In this document: positions 23,761 to 35,934 of the stretch, piece by piece
How the letters are laid out: every line of letters begins with the position of its first letter
How positions within the stretch are numbered: position 1 is the first letter of the stretch
Origin: Climacium dendroides
Lineage: Eukaryota > Streptophyta > Bryopsida > Hypnales > Climaciaceae
Assembly: GCA_950106755.1 (NCBI GenBank)
Contig: OX467083.1
Span: forward strand, 38,888,555 to 38,952,554
Direction of reading: 5' to 3'
Length of the DNA: 64,000 bases
Notes under the pieces: model-generated
What the model was told of the DNA's origin: nothing
The model's input: only the letters and a program-made list of their open reading frames with translations
Databases searched by the model: none
Position numbers and translations under genes: made by a program

Positions 23761-25160
23761 GTCTTCTCTTCACGCAGGCAGTGTTCACAGCAAAGTAATA
23801 ATGGACTGGAGCATTTCATTTTTTACTTTATATGCAAACGACATCCAGGCACGTCCATTCCCAGACGAACCGAAGTCGGTTGGGACAGTTACTGTAAAAC
23901 TGGGCTATGGCGTGCCTTGTGCCGGAAGCAAATAGGAACACACTGCTGCTAGGTGTCTCCTCACGACAAAAGTGAAAAGAATCCGCCACTTCCACACCTT
24001 GCTTGTTGCTTACACGGAATTTCTTATGCGAATCTGGTCTCCGAATCTTGTTCTTGCCTCAGCACGAAACCGGGTACCGCACCACACTATAGCTGTAGTA
24101 AGATCACAATTTTCCAGTATACTTCCCCAGAGAATGATGAAGTTAACGTGACGAATCTGATACCGGTAGCGAAATGATTCTGTTTACCGGTAGCCAGAAC
24201 GCCGGACGGAGACAACTAGCCCCAGAAGAAAGGAACTGAAAGACAGCCAAAGGCCAACTGAAGGGTTGCAGATGGCAAATCCCATCTCCTCATCGTTACG
24301 AAAATTGCGCAACCCATCGCCATTCGAAGAGCCGGGGGCAGCCCAGCCAGGAGGACCTTTATTATTATTACTACTGCGATGAACCCCGCCCCCGCAATGA
24401 AGGCTTCCACGACCTCGCTGTCCAGAGTTCATGGGAAAACGGGGACTTCCAGGGCGGCAGGGCCCCCTTCCCTCGACTTAAAAAAACCTGTTTTTCAGCT
24501 GTTCGACCTAATTGCGTCACCGGCAACCAGTCCTATCTTTTGCAGTCGGCTCCTGCCCACCACCCAATATGCCCCAGCTGCGAACATACGACAACAGCCC
24601 CCCTGCTTCATTTCCATTTGCAGCCCCATTTAGCAGAGGCGCGGTTGCCAGTTATTGGATTTTAGCTGTCCAGAGGCTATTAATGTCCGACTAACGGAAC
24701 CCGCGCTTGTCTTTTTCCCGTGCAACAGTGCGACGCCGGCGTTGCCGGTGCCGTTCTAGCGAACGCCCAGCCATGTGGACTTTCGGAACTGCGCGGCCAG
24801 CGCGGGGTGTGTGAGATATTTGGGCCTGCGCGACTCGGCGGTCGTGCCATCGTGGACGTTCAACGACAGAGCGCGCTGCCATGATCGACGACCGAGATGG
24901 GTCAGCTGGTCGTGGCCTCCCGTGCGCTGGGATGGCTGGCATCGTGGCCGTTGAAGGCCATGGCGCCAGGCCGCACAGGCTCGGAACGGAATGAACTCCT
25001 GCAGCTGGGGGGGCTAAACTCGGACTCGACATCAACATTCCTGAATCCTGCGTATCTGCGCTTCTTTTAATCTATTATATTTCGGTTCAACCCTCCCCTT
25101 CCAATCTTCCATACTGCATGATTCCAAGAGCTCCAGTTCATTCTCTGGTGACGGGGTGTT
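23761..25160. other. GC-elevated island, no gene assigned
   Basis: Base composition is much less AT-rich than the flanks. The strongest part (24691-25038) holds a 115-codon ATG frame on the minus strand that is Pro/Ala-rich at first and Arg-rich at the end. Frames on both strands overlap and none has a domain I recognise. Relic promoter or exon sequence, or a transferred segment, are all possible. Confidence 0.3.
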
Positions 25161-25879
25161 GATTCGATCCGTCGATCACACTTCAAACACATGGCACGGC
25201 TGATTTCTAGTCCCACTTGGATACAGTCATGCAGTCAGTCCGGTGATTTTTTTATGTCTTCTCAAAATAAGCAAACGGAAATGGCCGGCTTTCAGTTGCT
25301 GCGGCCTTTGAATCTCCATCGCCATTTGTAGAAGGGTATTCTAGATTCCTTCGTGATGGTGTTGTCGCTACTTACCATGTTTGGTATACGCTCTGGCTCT
25401 CCTTGACACGATGCAACAGAAACAACTCACAATTGGGGTTAGTCCTTGCAAATATCAGAGCAGGCATGCATTACTTTTTTGATTTTATAACATGAAATCA
25501 ACTGGGATGGAGTGAGAGGTGATAAAACGTACGAGTACAATTTTCTCTCCCCTAACCCCGCCCATGCCTACATCCTAACCCCTAAGTTGTATTCCTTCTT
25601 TGTTGTTTTTTAAAATTTTATTTATTGAATAAATGGAAAAAACATTGCATTAGATAAAAAATTTATGACACCATCACTTTCCATTGAAGGAGTAAAAAAA
25701 GATATAAACATACAATTCAGTTTAGGTTAGAGGGCATTCTCAATGTGCATGGTAAACTGACCCTTTAAGTACATTACTAACTTTTGATTTGTGTGGAATT
25801 AGAATTTGAGATTACTGTCATTCAAAGCTCATATAAAATATATTTTCTAGATAATCACAAGAATATCTAGACTTAGACT
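25161..25879. other. Intergenic, nothing recognised
   Basis: Composition drops back to AT-rich within this stretch. No feature could be supported. Confidence 0.4.
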
Positions 25880-26805
25880 TTAACCCGGAAAGTCCTTAGG
25901 CCATTTTTTCCACCAAAACCTATTCAAAACTAAAGTCAAGCCTTTTTCCACCAAAACCTATTCAAAACTGCCATTTCTATTGCAAAGAACAAAAAACTTA
26001 AATTTATTTATTTATTTATTTTTAAAATTCAAGAATTTGGACTGTGTAGATTGCAAGATATATGCATTTAAAGTGAAGAAAACAAGTTTATCTAATACCT
26101 TGATCAGTTAGATTTTTTGGCTTTGAATCTTTTTAATTTAAAATTTTTGCACTATTGATTTTGATTGTTTAATTTTTTATGTTGAAGAATTGAGTTGAGA
26201 ATCTAGGAAAAAAAATTCAACAAAAAACACTTAATTTTCACTTGTTAAAAAATTGTTAAGTAGAAGTAGGGTTCAAGATTGAACGGATAACTAAACTATT
26301 AATAGCTTTAAGATGAAATTGAAACACAATAATCCCAATAGTGAGACTGTTCAAGCAAATAAATTTAACCCTATCAAATTTTTTTTTGAAAAATTGTAAA
26401 AACTGCATTTACAAATGGATTCTATAAGTTATTTTTTCAAGAAGATGCTTAGATTGCCCGAAAAATCAAGATTAGCTATAACTTTCTCATCACTAGTCCA
26501 AATAGAATGAATCAAAGCTTCACATGTAGACAAAAATATAAACTTTGAGAAAAAAAATTAAAATTAAAAAATTAAACTTTTTGTGATTTTTTAGGGACTG
26601 CCCCTCAAGTTGCTTTTTGGACTTATAGTGGCATAACTTTTGTTTCCAGGCACCAATTGAAATAAAAAATGATATTCCTAAAAAGTTGATTTGATTTCCT
26701 ATATCCAAAAAAAGTTTCAAAAAATTATATCAAAAATTGAGATCACACGAGCCTACCCAAAATCTCAAGAGCCCTCCATAGGGACTTTGGGACTTTAGGG
26801 GTTAA
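25880..26805 (+). mobile_element. TTAACCCC family, copy 3
   Basis: A 926-bp unit from TTAACCCGGAAAGTCC to GACTTTAGGGGTTAA. It carries the full family order: an ACCTATTCAAAACTGCCATT block, TTTTTGCACTA, GAATTGAGTTGAGAATCTAG, GTTAAGTAGAAGTAGG, AATGAATCAAAGCTTC, CATAACTTTTGTTTCC, then GGCACCAATTGAAATAAA. The first ~35 bp of the interior is partly duplicated near 25936-25970. No coding capacity. Confidence 0.85.
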
Positions 26806-26975
26806 ACAACAAAAATAGGCCATGCTAGAGCTAGCTAAAAGATAAAAATGTAGAGAGCTCCAATAAATCATGCTCAAGAAAGGAAATTTGTGATAATGGC
26901 ATTTTACATTTTACATTTTTTGTTGTGCCATTGGTATAGATTACCTTTTTCCTATATAGGAGACTCTAAAATCGT

Positions 26976-27879
26976 AACCCCTAAAAATCTAGTGTCCCTA
27001 TAGAAGACAAATTGGATTTTGGGTAGATACCTATGGTCTCAATTTTATCATGAATTTTTAAAATCTTTTTTAAAGATAAAAAAATTGATCATCTTCATGG
27101 CAATGTAATTTTTTTCAAGTCGTACTTCATAACAAAAGTTATGCTCAAATAAGCTCAAAACAAGGGAAATTGGGTAGCAAAAAAAACTTTCAAAAATTTG
27201 ATTTTTTGAATTAATTTTTTTTCTCATAGATTGTATTTTTGTCTATATGGAAAGCTTTGATTCATTTCATTTGGATAAGTGCTGTAAAAGTTATGGACAA
27301 TCTTGTTTTTTAGGCAATCTAAGCATCTTCTTGAAAAAATAACTTGTAGGGTTCATTTCTAAATACACTTTTTATAGTTAAATTTTTTTTTTACATGGTT
27401 TAGTTTTCTTGATAGAACAATTTCACCATTGGGAATAGTTCATTTTGATTCCATTTTGTAAATACTAATAATTTAGATTTTCCTTCTATCTAGTACCCAC
27501 TTCTATATAATAATTATTTTTAAAATGGAAATTCATTTTTTTTGAAATTTTCTAGACCTTCAATTCAATTTTCCACCATAAAGATTCAGACCTCAATTTT
27601 TTGTAGTGCAGAAAATTTAAGTTGAAAAGGTTCAAAATCAAACAATCTAGTCTTACAATGTGCAAAAAAACATGTTTTCTTCACTTTAAACACATATATC
27701 TTGCAATTTGTCTAATTGAAATTTCTGGAATTTATTCCACATTCTCATACTAGTTAAATGTAAGATCCTATGGTTAAATGTAAAAAAAATAATCTTCAAA
27801 TTTTTTTACTCTTTGCAATAGAAATGGTAGTTTTGAGTGTTTTTTTGGCAAAAAAAGGCCTTGGTCCTTCAAGTAATAA
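26976..27879 (-). mobile_element. TTAACCCC family, copy 4 (inverted)
   Basis: About 904 bp in reverse orientation only 170 bp from copy 3, so the pair forms a ~2 kb imperfect inverted repeat. It starts TAACCCCTAAAAATCTAGTG and ends GGTCCTTCAAGTAATAA. Landmarks appear in mirrored order, for example AGCTTTGATTCATTTCATTT and GTAGTGCAGAAAATTTAAG. Non-coding. Confidence 0.8.
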
Positions 27880-28779
27880 CATTAGGATTTGCATTAAAAA
27901 CATTTGACACAAACTCACAAAAATAAGGTCTTCAAAGAAGAGGCTATCTCATATTGATATAAAAATGAAGTATGTAAAAAATTGAACACTTTAAGAATAT
28001 TTTCTTCTCTTTTTAATACTTTGAATTTTCTAAATGCTCCAATGTAGTGTCATTAGAAGAATCATGGTTGAAATTTCTTACAAAGGTAAATGTAAAGTGG
28101 GAGAAATTGAAATCGATTGCAACCAATTTTTCACAAAACATAAGGGATAAATGTCCTCCAAAACTCCTTTAGTGAAAGAGGCAAAGGATAATCACTTCTA
28201 CTGGTTTGACTTAAATTCTTGCAAAAAATATTTATTATTATAGTCAAGCATTCATATTCATTACTTCTTTAAATATTACAAAAATTCTTAATTTCTCTTT
28301 GTTTGATTTGAAAAATGTGCTTGCCAAATAAACAAACAATGAAAGAGAATATATTAGTCCATCTCTTTAGGATTAATTGTGATTAATCAACAAATTATAA
28401 GGACGTAAATAAAATGCAACTCATTAAATACTAAGTTAGTGATTAGAGCAAAAAATTTACAACTTTTGTCTTTGAAAAAAAATATATGTTGAATTCTAAT
28501 TGCTTTTCAATCTGTTCAAAATTGTTTCTTACTAAATCAAACGCTATAATTATGTTCAAGACAATTGGAAGTATGAAAAGGTTTCTAAGTAACTAATTTT
28601 TTAATGGATCTTTTTTTAAATTGACATGAAGTGAAGGCACACAAATATAATCAATAATTCCAATTAAATGTTTAGATCTATCTAAAGTTTATTGGTCAAT
28701 ATAGATAACACTTTTTAATCTTTTATTTCTGGAAATTGATAGGTTTGTAAGTAACATGGTATACAATGTAGCCATCCCT
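27880..28779. other. AT-rich intergenic, nothing recognised
   Basis: No frame or terminal structure could be supported. Confidence 0.4.
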
Positions 28780-29333
28780 TCCCAAACTCACATGTAGTGC
28801 AAAAAATCACTCTAAAAGGAGTTAAAGTTAGTTGACATTATTGAACAAGGTTGGAAAAAAATCTTTAAAATTCAAAGAATATAATCTTTCAATCTACATA
28901 GTTAAAGTTGAAGAACTTTTTTTCCACATTCTCGTAGTAGTCCTTCCTAATTTAAATTCATCAATAGAGGAAGACAAGCATCTTTCCTTAAAATATTTCA
29001 CAGCTAAAATTTCATGTTTTGGAACAATTGGAAAAGCTTATTGTATTAATTTAAATATTGTGATCTTAGAGATATTGAAAAACTAAGCTTTGGGAATTAG
29101 TGGAGAAATTGACATTCAAGTTAGATTGAAGATATTAGGGTTAAAAGTTGCAAAAGATATCACAAATTTGTCCTTTCTACCTTGTTTTAAATATGTGTTG
29201 TCTTTGATAGTTTTGCTCAAAAACATTTTAAAAACTTTAGGGTTCAAAAGAATCATTTTTTCACTTCCCCCCAAATGACAATTTTTCACAATTTCTAGCA
29301 AAAATGTACTTTGGTCCTTTAAGGGTTATTAAA
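28780..29333 (-). mobile_element. TTAACCCC family, partial inverted copy
   Basis: This is the distal half of a minus-oriented copy: GTAGTGCAAAAAATCAC, then CTTTCAATCTACATAG, TTTTTTTCCACATTCTCGTA, ending TTTGGTCCTTTAAGGGTTA. The other half is missing or unrecognisable. The 84- and 62-codon frames here come from the repeat. Confidence 0.55.
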
Positions 29334-30394
29334 TAAGTTTCAAGGTTCTTCTTTCTCTCTTTTATTTCAATTTTAGTTGATGTAATTTTATCTAGAGTAA
29401 GCTTCCATGTTGTACAAAAATTGGAAAAGCTCTAACAAATTTTTGAGTATTCTAGAATTAGAATTTGCCTTTGCCAAGTTTCTAAATATTTTCACTTTCA
29501 TTAGTTGGAAGAAACAACATTTTAGGAGCAGTTTTGTTTTGTTATCAAATTGGAAACAACCCAAAAGTTCAAGTCCAATGTTAACAATAGGTTCTCAAAA
29601 ATCAAAAAGTTGCATCACATGCTTTTCACAAATCTCTCCACCTAATTTTTTTTTATACAACAAGTTCGCTTCTCTTCTTGCAAATAAGGTAAACCAGCCT
29701 ACAACAGGCAGATTGCCTGATGTGGTATGAAACTAGAAGTTAGTGACAAAAGGGTAATTTCCACTATTGTAGAAGACTTAAGAAACACCAAAGGTGATCT
29801 CAAGTTTTTTTATGACTGCATCAATTTCATTTCATTTAATAAAGCAAAGTTCCATAACAACCCATAGACTAGGTGATAACCATCAAAAATAATACTAATT
29901 CATGGCAGCCATATGCCCATAATCAACATGAGCATGTTTAATATAGTTCATAATGGACTCAATTTGGACTTACAAGAGAAGGAATAAAAAAATAACTTTT
30001 ATGACAAATTTACACTAGAAAGGTGTAAGTATCCTATGATAGTCATTAATAACTTCATGACCATTCTCCCAAAGCATTGATATGGCAACAAATCACCCTA
30101 ATGCAGTCTAAATTCCATTTGTTAGAAAAAATCTGCCATGGGTTGATGTAAGACTCTCATGGGGAGGGGTTCTAGGTGACTGTATTAGACAGTTGGCATG
30201 TCATGGGCTCGTTTACCTTATTGCATACTCCCACATAAAATTATAGAATTTTTTTTTATCTTTTTTGCAACGTTTGGTCTACTTTTTAATATGGACGTCA
30301 ATTTTAAGATAGGAGAGAGAAGCACGAGAGGATAGAAAGGAAAAAAGTGAAAAAGATAGAGAGCACGAGTGAAAAGAAAGAATAAATTTTCAAA
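29334..30394. other. Intergenic, nothing recognised
   Basis: A 107-codon plus frame at 29407-29730 has no recognisable domain. No transposon ends were found. Confidence 0.35.
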
Positions 30395-30588
30395 TCTCCA
30401 CAATGTGTAATGAAACTGTAGAAAGATGCAATAATGCAAAAAACATGTGCATTGCATGGGTTGATACATTGGTTCGTGGCCCAAATTTAGAGAGTCACAT
30501 GCACCTCCACGTAGACAAGTAGTGAGTCATGAGGTAACTTTTTTGAATAAGGCAATCTAGATGTTAAGGCAATTCAATTTCACTATTT
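30395..30588 (-). mobile_element. MITE (AAATAGTGAAATT end), partial copy
   Basis: In reverse complement this matches the intact element at 42358-42593. Shared blocks are AAATAGTGAAATT, TTGCCTTATTCAA, AGTTACCTCATGACTCAC, ACTTGTC and CGAACCAATG. Only one terminus is clear, at 30581-30588. Confidence 0.65.
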
Positions 30589-30676
30589 TGTGTATCTTTC
30601 TTAGAAATACATTATAAAATTTCAGCCCCCCTCTTTCTTTGGTCTAACTTCACTGTACACCTTTGGCTCTTGATGA

Positions 30677-30802
30677 AGGTCCAAGACCAAGGGAATTATC
30701 CATCCCCAATCTTGGTCCCACTCTCAGTCCCACTCTCGGTCCCACTCTCGGTCTCACTCTCGGTCCCACTCTAAACCCCGTTCACACTCACGTTCTGGAT
30801 AG
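30677..30802 (+). pseudogene. Possible RS-domain relic of an SR-type protein
   Basis: The frame beginning at 30677 reads RSKTKGIIHPQSW, then a run of Ser-His-Ser-Arg units (SHSQSHSRSHSRSHSRSHSK) and PRSHSRSG before a TAG at 30800-30802. Arg/Ser-rich tails of this style end SR splicing factors and relatives. There is no RRM domain nearby, and an in-frame TGA sits directly before the segment. The 12-bp DNA repeat beneath could create the pattern by chance. The likeliest readings are a last-exon relic or coincidence. Confidence 0.3.
30711..30770 (+). repeat. 12-bp tandem repeat (CTCGGTCCCACT), 5 copies
   Basis: Five head-to-tail 12-bp units with one or two substitutions each. The unit length is a multiple of three, so every frame gives a four-residue periodic peptide (SHSR, LGPT or VPLS). 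Confidence 0.95.
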
Positions 30803-31936
30803 AGCCCTGTCGCTGCTTGTTTCCTGTCTGTTCAGTTTACGTCACCCGAAGTCCTTCTGAAGTCGATGGAAGTGGTCCCGAGGTTTCTTCGCTCCCAGTG
30901 TCACCAGAAAGTGTGAATGTCACCCAATTCCCAGACACCCAGTCAACGAAGATCTTTCCAGTCCTTCGGGGTGCTCAAGACTCGAAGTTGCAAGAGTGGA
31001 GGAGGCTCGAAGCAGCAGCAGCAGCCGAAAGGGTCCATTCTATTCGTCCCGTTCATCCGACACTTCATTTCAGTTGCCTGAATTCACAGCTCAACGATTT
31101 CAAATCTTCATGTATCATATATATTTCCGTTGAGGAGAGCAAACAAAACTGAAGAAATCTTCGAGTCTCCAAACAAAATTGTGTGCCACCTAGCTAGACT
31201 ACATCAGCTTCTGTGCATGCAGTACATGATTGATGGAAGCTTACAGACAGATTGATGTGAGACATTTTAATTTTTGAGAATAACATCGAAGGGTCTGGAT
31301 TGGCAAGATTTCTGGGTGTGGGGTGTGGAGTGTGGTGGGGTTCTTCTTCTTCTTCTTTTCTTTGACTAGCTAGGAGTCATGCGTAAGTTTTTTTGTGTTT
31401 TTGCATTGGAATCAGGGAAGAAGTTTTCCGAAATCATTGAGGATTGCTAGCTGGCTTTATAATCAGTTTGTGGAACTTTGTGCTGTCCTCTTGAGTGATT
31501 AGCTTAGATAAATAATGGAGAGAGAGAGAGGAGAGATTGGATGTGAAGGTGAAGAGTGGAGTGCAAGCCAATACTCAGTCCCGCAGCGATGGCCGGTGGA
31601 CTGTTTCCATCCATCATGCCAGATGGACCAGGAGCAGAAAGTGTCGTAAGCTTACTCACCAAGCAACAGCTGCTGGTCCAAGTCCAACAACAGGTGGAAG
31701 CTCATGAGGAAGACTCACTGAAGACTTCTGGTTATGTAAAGCTTCGTGGTGGAGACTTCGGGTACGAGTGCTTTATGGTGGCGGGCAAGGCGGACACATC
31801 AAGTCGGTGGATTGGATGGGCCGGGGTTTACCTTACCTTGGCACGCTAGCCATGTCCTCGCCTTTGGTCTCCTTTTCCATAACAAGCTTCCCGTCATTGG
31901 ACCTCTTCCCATTTCATCCTAGAAAAATCAGGAAAG
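30803..31936. other. Less AT-rich unassigned stretch with microsatellites
   Basis: Contains (GCA)n near 31013-31024, (TTC)n near 31341-31356 and (GA)n near 31518-31532. A 111-codon plus frame runs at 30817-31152 in another phase from the RS-like segment. No domain was recognised. The balanced composition suggests former genic or UTR sequence. Confidence 0.35.
31589..31849 (+). CDS. Unassigned small ATG frame, 86 codons
   Basis: The ATG sits in a strong context (GCGATGGCC) and opens MAGGLFPSIMPDGPG, with a Gln/Val-rich helix-like stretch (LLTKQQLLVQVQQQVEAHEE) after it. The segment is less AT-rich than its surroundings. No family was recognised. It ends 87 bp before a hairpin MITE, so it could be the remnant of a longer gene or exon, or chance. 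Confidence 0.2.
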   Translation: MAGGLFPSIMPDGPGAESVVSLLTKQQLLVQVQQQVEAHEEDSLKTSGYVKLRGGDFGYECFMVAGKADTSSRWIGWAGVYLTLAR

Positions 31937-32142
31937 TAGGAGCATCTAAAACCGAACATGTACCCGATGGCGTCACTATCTAAGTAAGGCAATGATTATA
32001 GAACCTAAATCTAGGTAGTCTATAGATGGCTTATCATTTTGGTCATAAGCCATCTATAGACTACCTAAATCTAGGTTCTATAATCATTGCCTTACCTAGA
32101 TAGTGACGCCATTGGGTATAGGTTCAGTTTTGGACACTCCTA
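31937..32142. mobile_element. Hairpin MITE, copy B (near-perfect palindrome)
   Basis: TA-GGAGCATC...GACACTCC-TA bounds a 206-bp unit. Arms of 95 and 97 bp (31939-32033 and 32044-32140) flank a 10-nt loop. The inner 50 bp of each arm pair with only two mismatches (from TAAGGCAATGATTATAGAAC inward to GATGGCTTAT). TA on both sides fits a Tc1/mariner-type TSD. A transcript would fold into a long dsRNA-like stem. Related to 11656-11869. Confidence 0.92.
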
Positions 32143-32989
32143 TCTTGCACTTCTCCAAACCAACTATGTACATGATATTATAATTCCATCTCAATTTTGG
32201 TAACTTGCAAATTACTTTTCTTTTTTTGCAGTCCCACTATTCCATGCAATATCCTTGGTTTCTAGTTTTCTACATGAAAAAATTATAAAATCTTGGGCAA
32301 TAGCCGTCAATGCATGGCAAAGGAGAATTCATGATACAATTGATACCAGTTGACCAATGTGCCCGTACCATTCGATTGAATCAATTCTTCACTAATTTTT
32401 GGATGCTTGTTGACTTGGAAGCAAGGCATCTTTTTAGACCGCATTCCCTACAAATTTAAAATTGTCAGCAACATAAGATTTGTGTTAAAGACCACAATCC
32501 TCTAAACCTTGTGGATTGTATGTTTAATGACATTTGTTGGCACCCAACAAAGTAATCACAACATATTCGATTATGTACAGTGGATTACGCATGGGTAGAA
32601 TGGAAGACCACTAATTAACAAGTTCATTAGTAAGTATCCAAGCCAGGTTTCGTCCATTGTAGGTTGCTTTAAAAGGAGGTGGTATTGTGTTGGATTGCTT
32701 ACAAAGATGGTCAATGAGCAACCTTAATAGGCACTAGTTGGTCCGTAGGCAGGTCTTGTGTTTTAGCTACTTTAAAGGCAAAGCACCTCTAGTAAAAGGT
32801 CAATTATTATTACATTTGAATCAACTCTCAAACTCTAGCCTATAGAATTGATTCTAAGATTATTCGGAATGAGAAGGGCCCTTTTCTTTGCTTATTTCAA
32901 TAGGCTAGCTTGGATTTCTGTTCTTCATTTTTGTTCTTTATCTTCAATGTTTAGCCTTAAAGCTTGGCTATCTTTGTTCTATAGTTTTT
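32143..32989. other. Intergenic, nothing recognised
   Basis: No frame, repeat or terminal structure could be supported. Confidence 0.4.
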
Positions 32990-33930
32990 TTAATTCCTAA
33001 AGGACCAAGTGTCCATTCAACATATACAAGAAATCTTGGATAGGTTCCTACCAAGTCATTTTGGGTGGGATGTTCATAAAATTTAGCCACAATGTATAAA
33101 CATATCCTTAGTGAAAAACTATTTTTTTTCCTGATCAAGTGCCCGGATCAAAAGTCATGCTATCTTGAACTTTTGGGGAAACTCATGCAATTTAGGAATC
33201 TTTTGGAAATCTTTTGCAAAAAAGGTCATCAACTTTTGAAATGTGGCATATATGTAACTAATAAAATATGGCATACAATTGTTCAAAAAAAATTCTATTC
33301 CTCAAATTACATTCTAAGAGGGGTCAAACTTTGTTAGCTATATTGGAGTGCTTTTAAGAAAAAAAAACATTTTCTTTTAACTTAAAGTCCTATTATCTTA
33401 CAATCTCTAAAGTCAAAATTCTTGAAATTTTTTCTACGTATTCCAAATGTTTGTTTTTAACTTTTCACTATTCAGATTTCAAATTAAAAATTTCCTGGTT
33501 GCACAAGATATCATCAAAAATTGACTAGTGTATTGCCAATTTACATAATATCCTTGCATTGCAGGTGATTTAGAACAATCTAGATTACATATTTGCTTCT
33601 AAAATTTTTCATAAGTCAACCTAGCATAACATACTTACAAATGGTCAAAATCCTCATTTTCATGTAAAGCAAAAATTTTACCCCCAAAAGGCCCAAAGTC
33701 TACTGACCCTATTTTGTATGAATCAAAAAAATAATAATAATTCCTCACTTCAAACGTTACAATCTTTCAATCCACCTAATCAAATGGGCTGAAATTAGTT
33801 CCACACTCTCGTAAAATACTTTACTTCAATTTTCTACAATTGAAGTTTCACATACAACTTTCAATTTTTCATTTTTGAATACCGTACCAAAAAACCCGCA
33901 GTTTTTGACAATGTCTTCCGGAACCCCACC
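32990..33930 (-). mobile_element. TTAACCCC family, decayed inverted copy
   Basis: Begins TTAATTCCTAAAGGACC with AAGTGTCC, the mirrored right end of the family. Minus-oriented landmarks follow: AAGTGCCCGGATCAAAAGTC, then TCAATCCACCTAATCAAATG and TTTTTGACAATG near 33900. The distal terminus is not identifiable, so the end given is approximate. Confidence 0.5.
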
Positions 33931-35934
33931 CCCTTTTCCCTTCCATTTGTATATAAAATTTGGATTTTTTTTGAAAAAGGCAATTATTCTTTTCTACAGT
34001 GGTAGACGTGAACAATATTTCCTTATTTTTCAATAATGATCTTCAATTAAAGTAGATTTGTTTTGCAAACTATTTGCCGGTACACACAAGGTATATATTG
34101 CCGTCACTCTAGATCCCATACCATACTCCTAGTATTGGCCAATTGCATGGGTAGGTATTATTAAAAAAAAAATTTATGAGGCTATGTGGCCATAGGAGAG
34201 AAATTGGGGGCCATGCATAGTCAAGATTGGGGGGACCAGACCCTTGTTCCAAGCATTGCCTGCAAGGGCAAGGCAGTCCACTCTTCAACATTTTAGTCGT
34301 ATGTTATTGAAGAGACGTTTTTGACTCACCCACATGCAGCTGTCCAAAAGGAAAAGGAAGTGGGACCTAAAACTATCCGAATAGGGGATGCCATATGGTT
34401 ACTATTGTCAAACTAACTTTTGGGTTTGGAGTCAAAATGGGGTTTTAGATTATGACTCTTGAAATACATTTTTGGAATAGCGTATGAATAAATTATGTCG
34501 GATTCTCAAAGTGCTGGGAATAAGGTAGAAGTACCTATTTCGGATAACTTAAGCATTCCAGTGTGTGTTATTTGGGAAAGTCATCGAGCATATTATTTCA
34601 GGGTGTGCAAAAATAAGGTTGCCGAAGAATGAAGGAGAAAATGAAATTTTTCCTCCTAGAATGAATATTTCATAGAATATAAAAGTGGATTTTTCATCTG
34701 GACCCATTTGGGTTTCTTAGACTCATCTATTGTGGTTACCTTTGGTACTTTTCCCTAAGCCAAGAATGAAGAGAGATGATTGGGCGAGAAAGTACCAATA
34801 GAAAATCTTTTTCAGTAACCAATGCATTCAATTGCTATCTAGAATAGGTGAATTTAAGAAACAAGAATGGGGGACCTGTCCGAAATAGGTTCCTCTTCCT
34901 TAGGTGTATCCTAAATCAACCATAGGTTTTCATTGACAAAGGTTGTACATTATAGGCAATACTTTATTAGGTTATGTAGTAGAAATAAGGCACAATTGGG
35001 TGCAATTATTTTGTATCTAAAATTGTCTAAAAGACAAGCAATTATGCATGTCTTGTTTGTTGGCAATTGTAAAATGATTCCAAATTCATTAGCTATATAT
35101 TTTGGAATGATTGATTTTTTTTAAATGCTAGTTTTATGCATAGTCAATATGGATGTCAAATTCTCATGTTCAGAAAGTGTACAATCTAGGAAAGAGTATG
35201 TAAGGGTCAATTTCACAATAAGGTTTCAATTAGATATGATCACATTATATGTACTAAATTCTAATTTCATGCCCAACCTCGGCTCATTTATACTTTTTTA
35301 TTGGTGCAAACAAACAACGACTTCATTGTAAAAAATGTAGCCACAAATTCATAGTGTTAGAAAATTGACACAAAAATAACTACTCTTTTTTGGCTCTAGC
35401 CAAAATAGGATGAAGCATTGTATTAAACTAAGTTATATCTACAATGAATGTAAATAAATTTGAACATGCCATTTTTTAAAAGGGAAACAATGCTAGATGG
35501 CCAAATTAGTTTTTTGTGTAGTTGCTTGTTCTTATTCTTTCCAAAATATTGAACTAGAAAGACAAAGTGTTAGTTTTAATTTTGTTTATATTCTCATAAA
35601 CTTAACACTATCATTTGGATCTCAAATGTAGCCTAAAAAGGCTACTAAAACAATGATTTTGTGAGATTGTCTTGGTCCTAGTAAAATATCTTTGGATCAA
35701 TACAATACATCATCTTAAAGTCTCAAAGAGGGAAAAAAAATAATGTAGACAATGATTCACCAATAAACTACTTCAATAAAATTGAGTATTTAGTCATGTA
35801 CATCTTGGGCCCACGCCTCATTCTTGACTGATCAAACTAAAAACTTATCCTATAGGGTCGAAATCATCAAAATTTTCCTTTCTAACCATGCTAAAAAACC
35901 ACCATGTCAGTTTTTATTATCTTCAATCTTGAAC
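33931..35934. other. Intergenic, nothing recognised
   Basis: AT-rich with frames of 60-68 codons and no domains. No TIR, LTR or RNA gene was found. Confidence 0.4.

Noticed and set aside
24216..24410. 64-codon hydrophobic frame resembling a small membrane protein
   Set aside because: It overlaps another frame on the same strand, has no family resemblance, and could arise by chance in this GC-elevated stretch.
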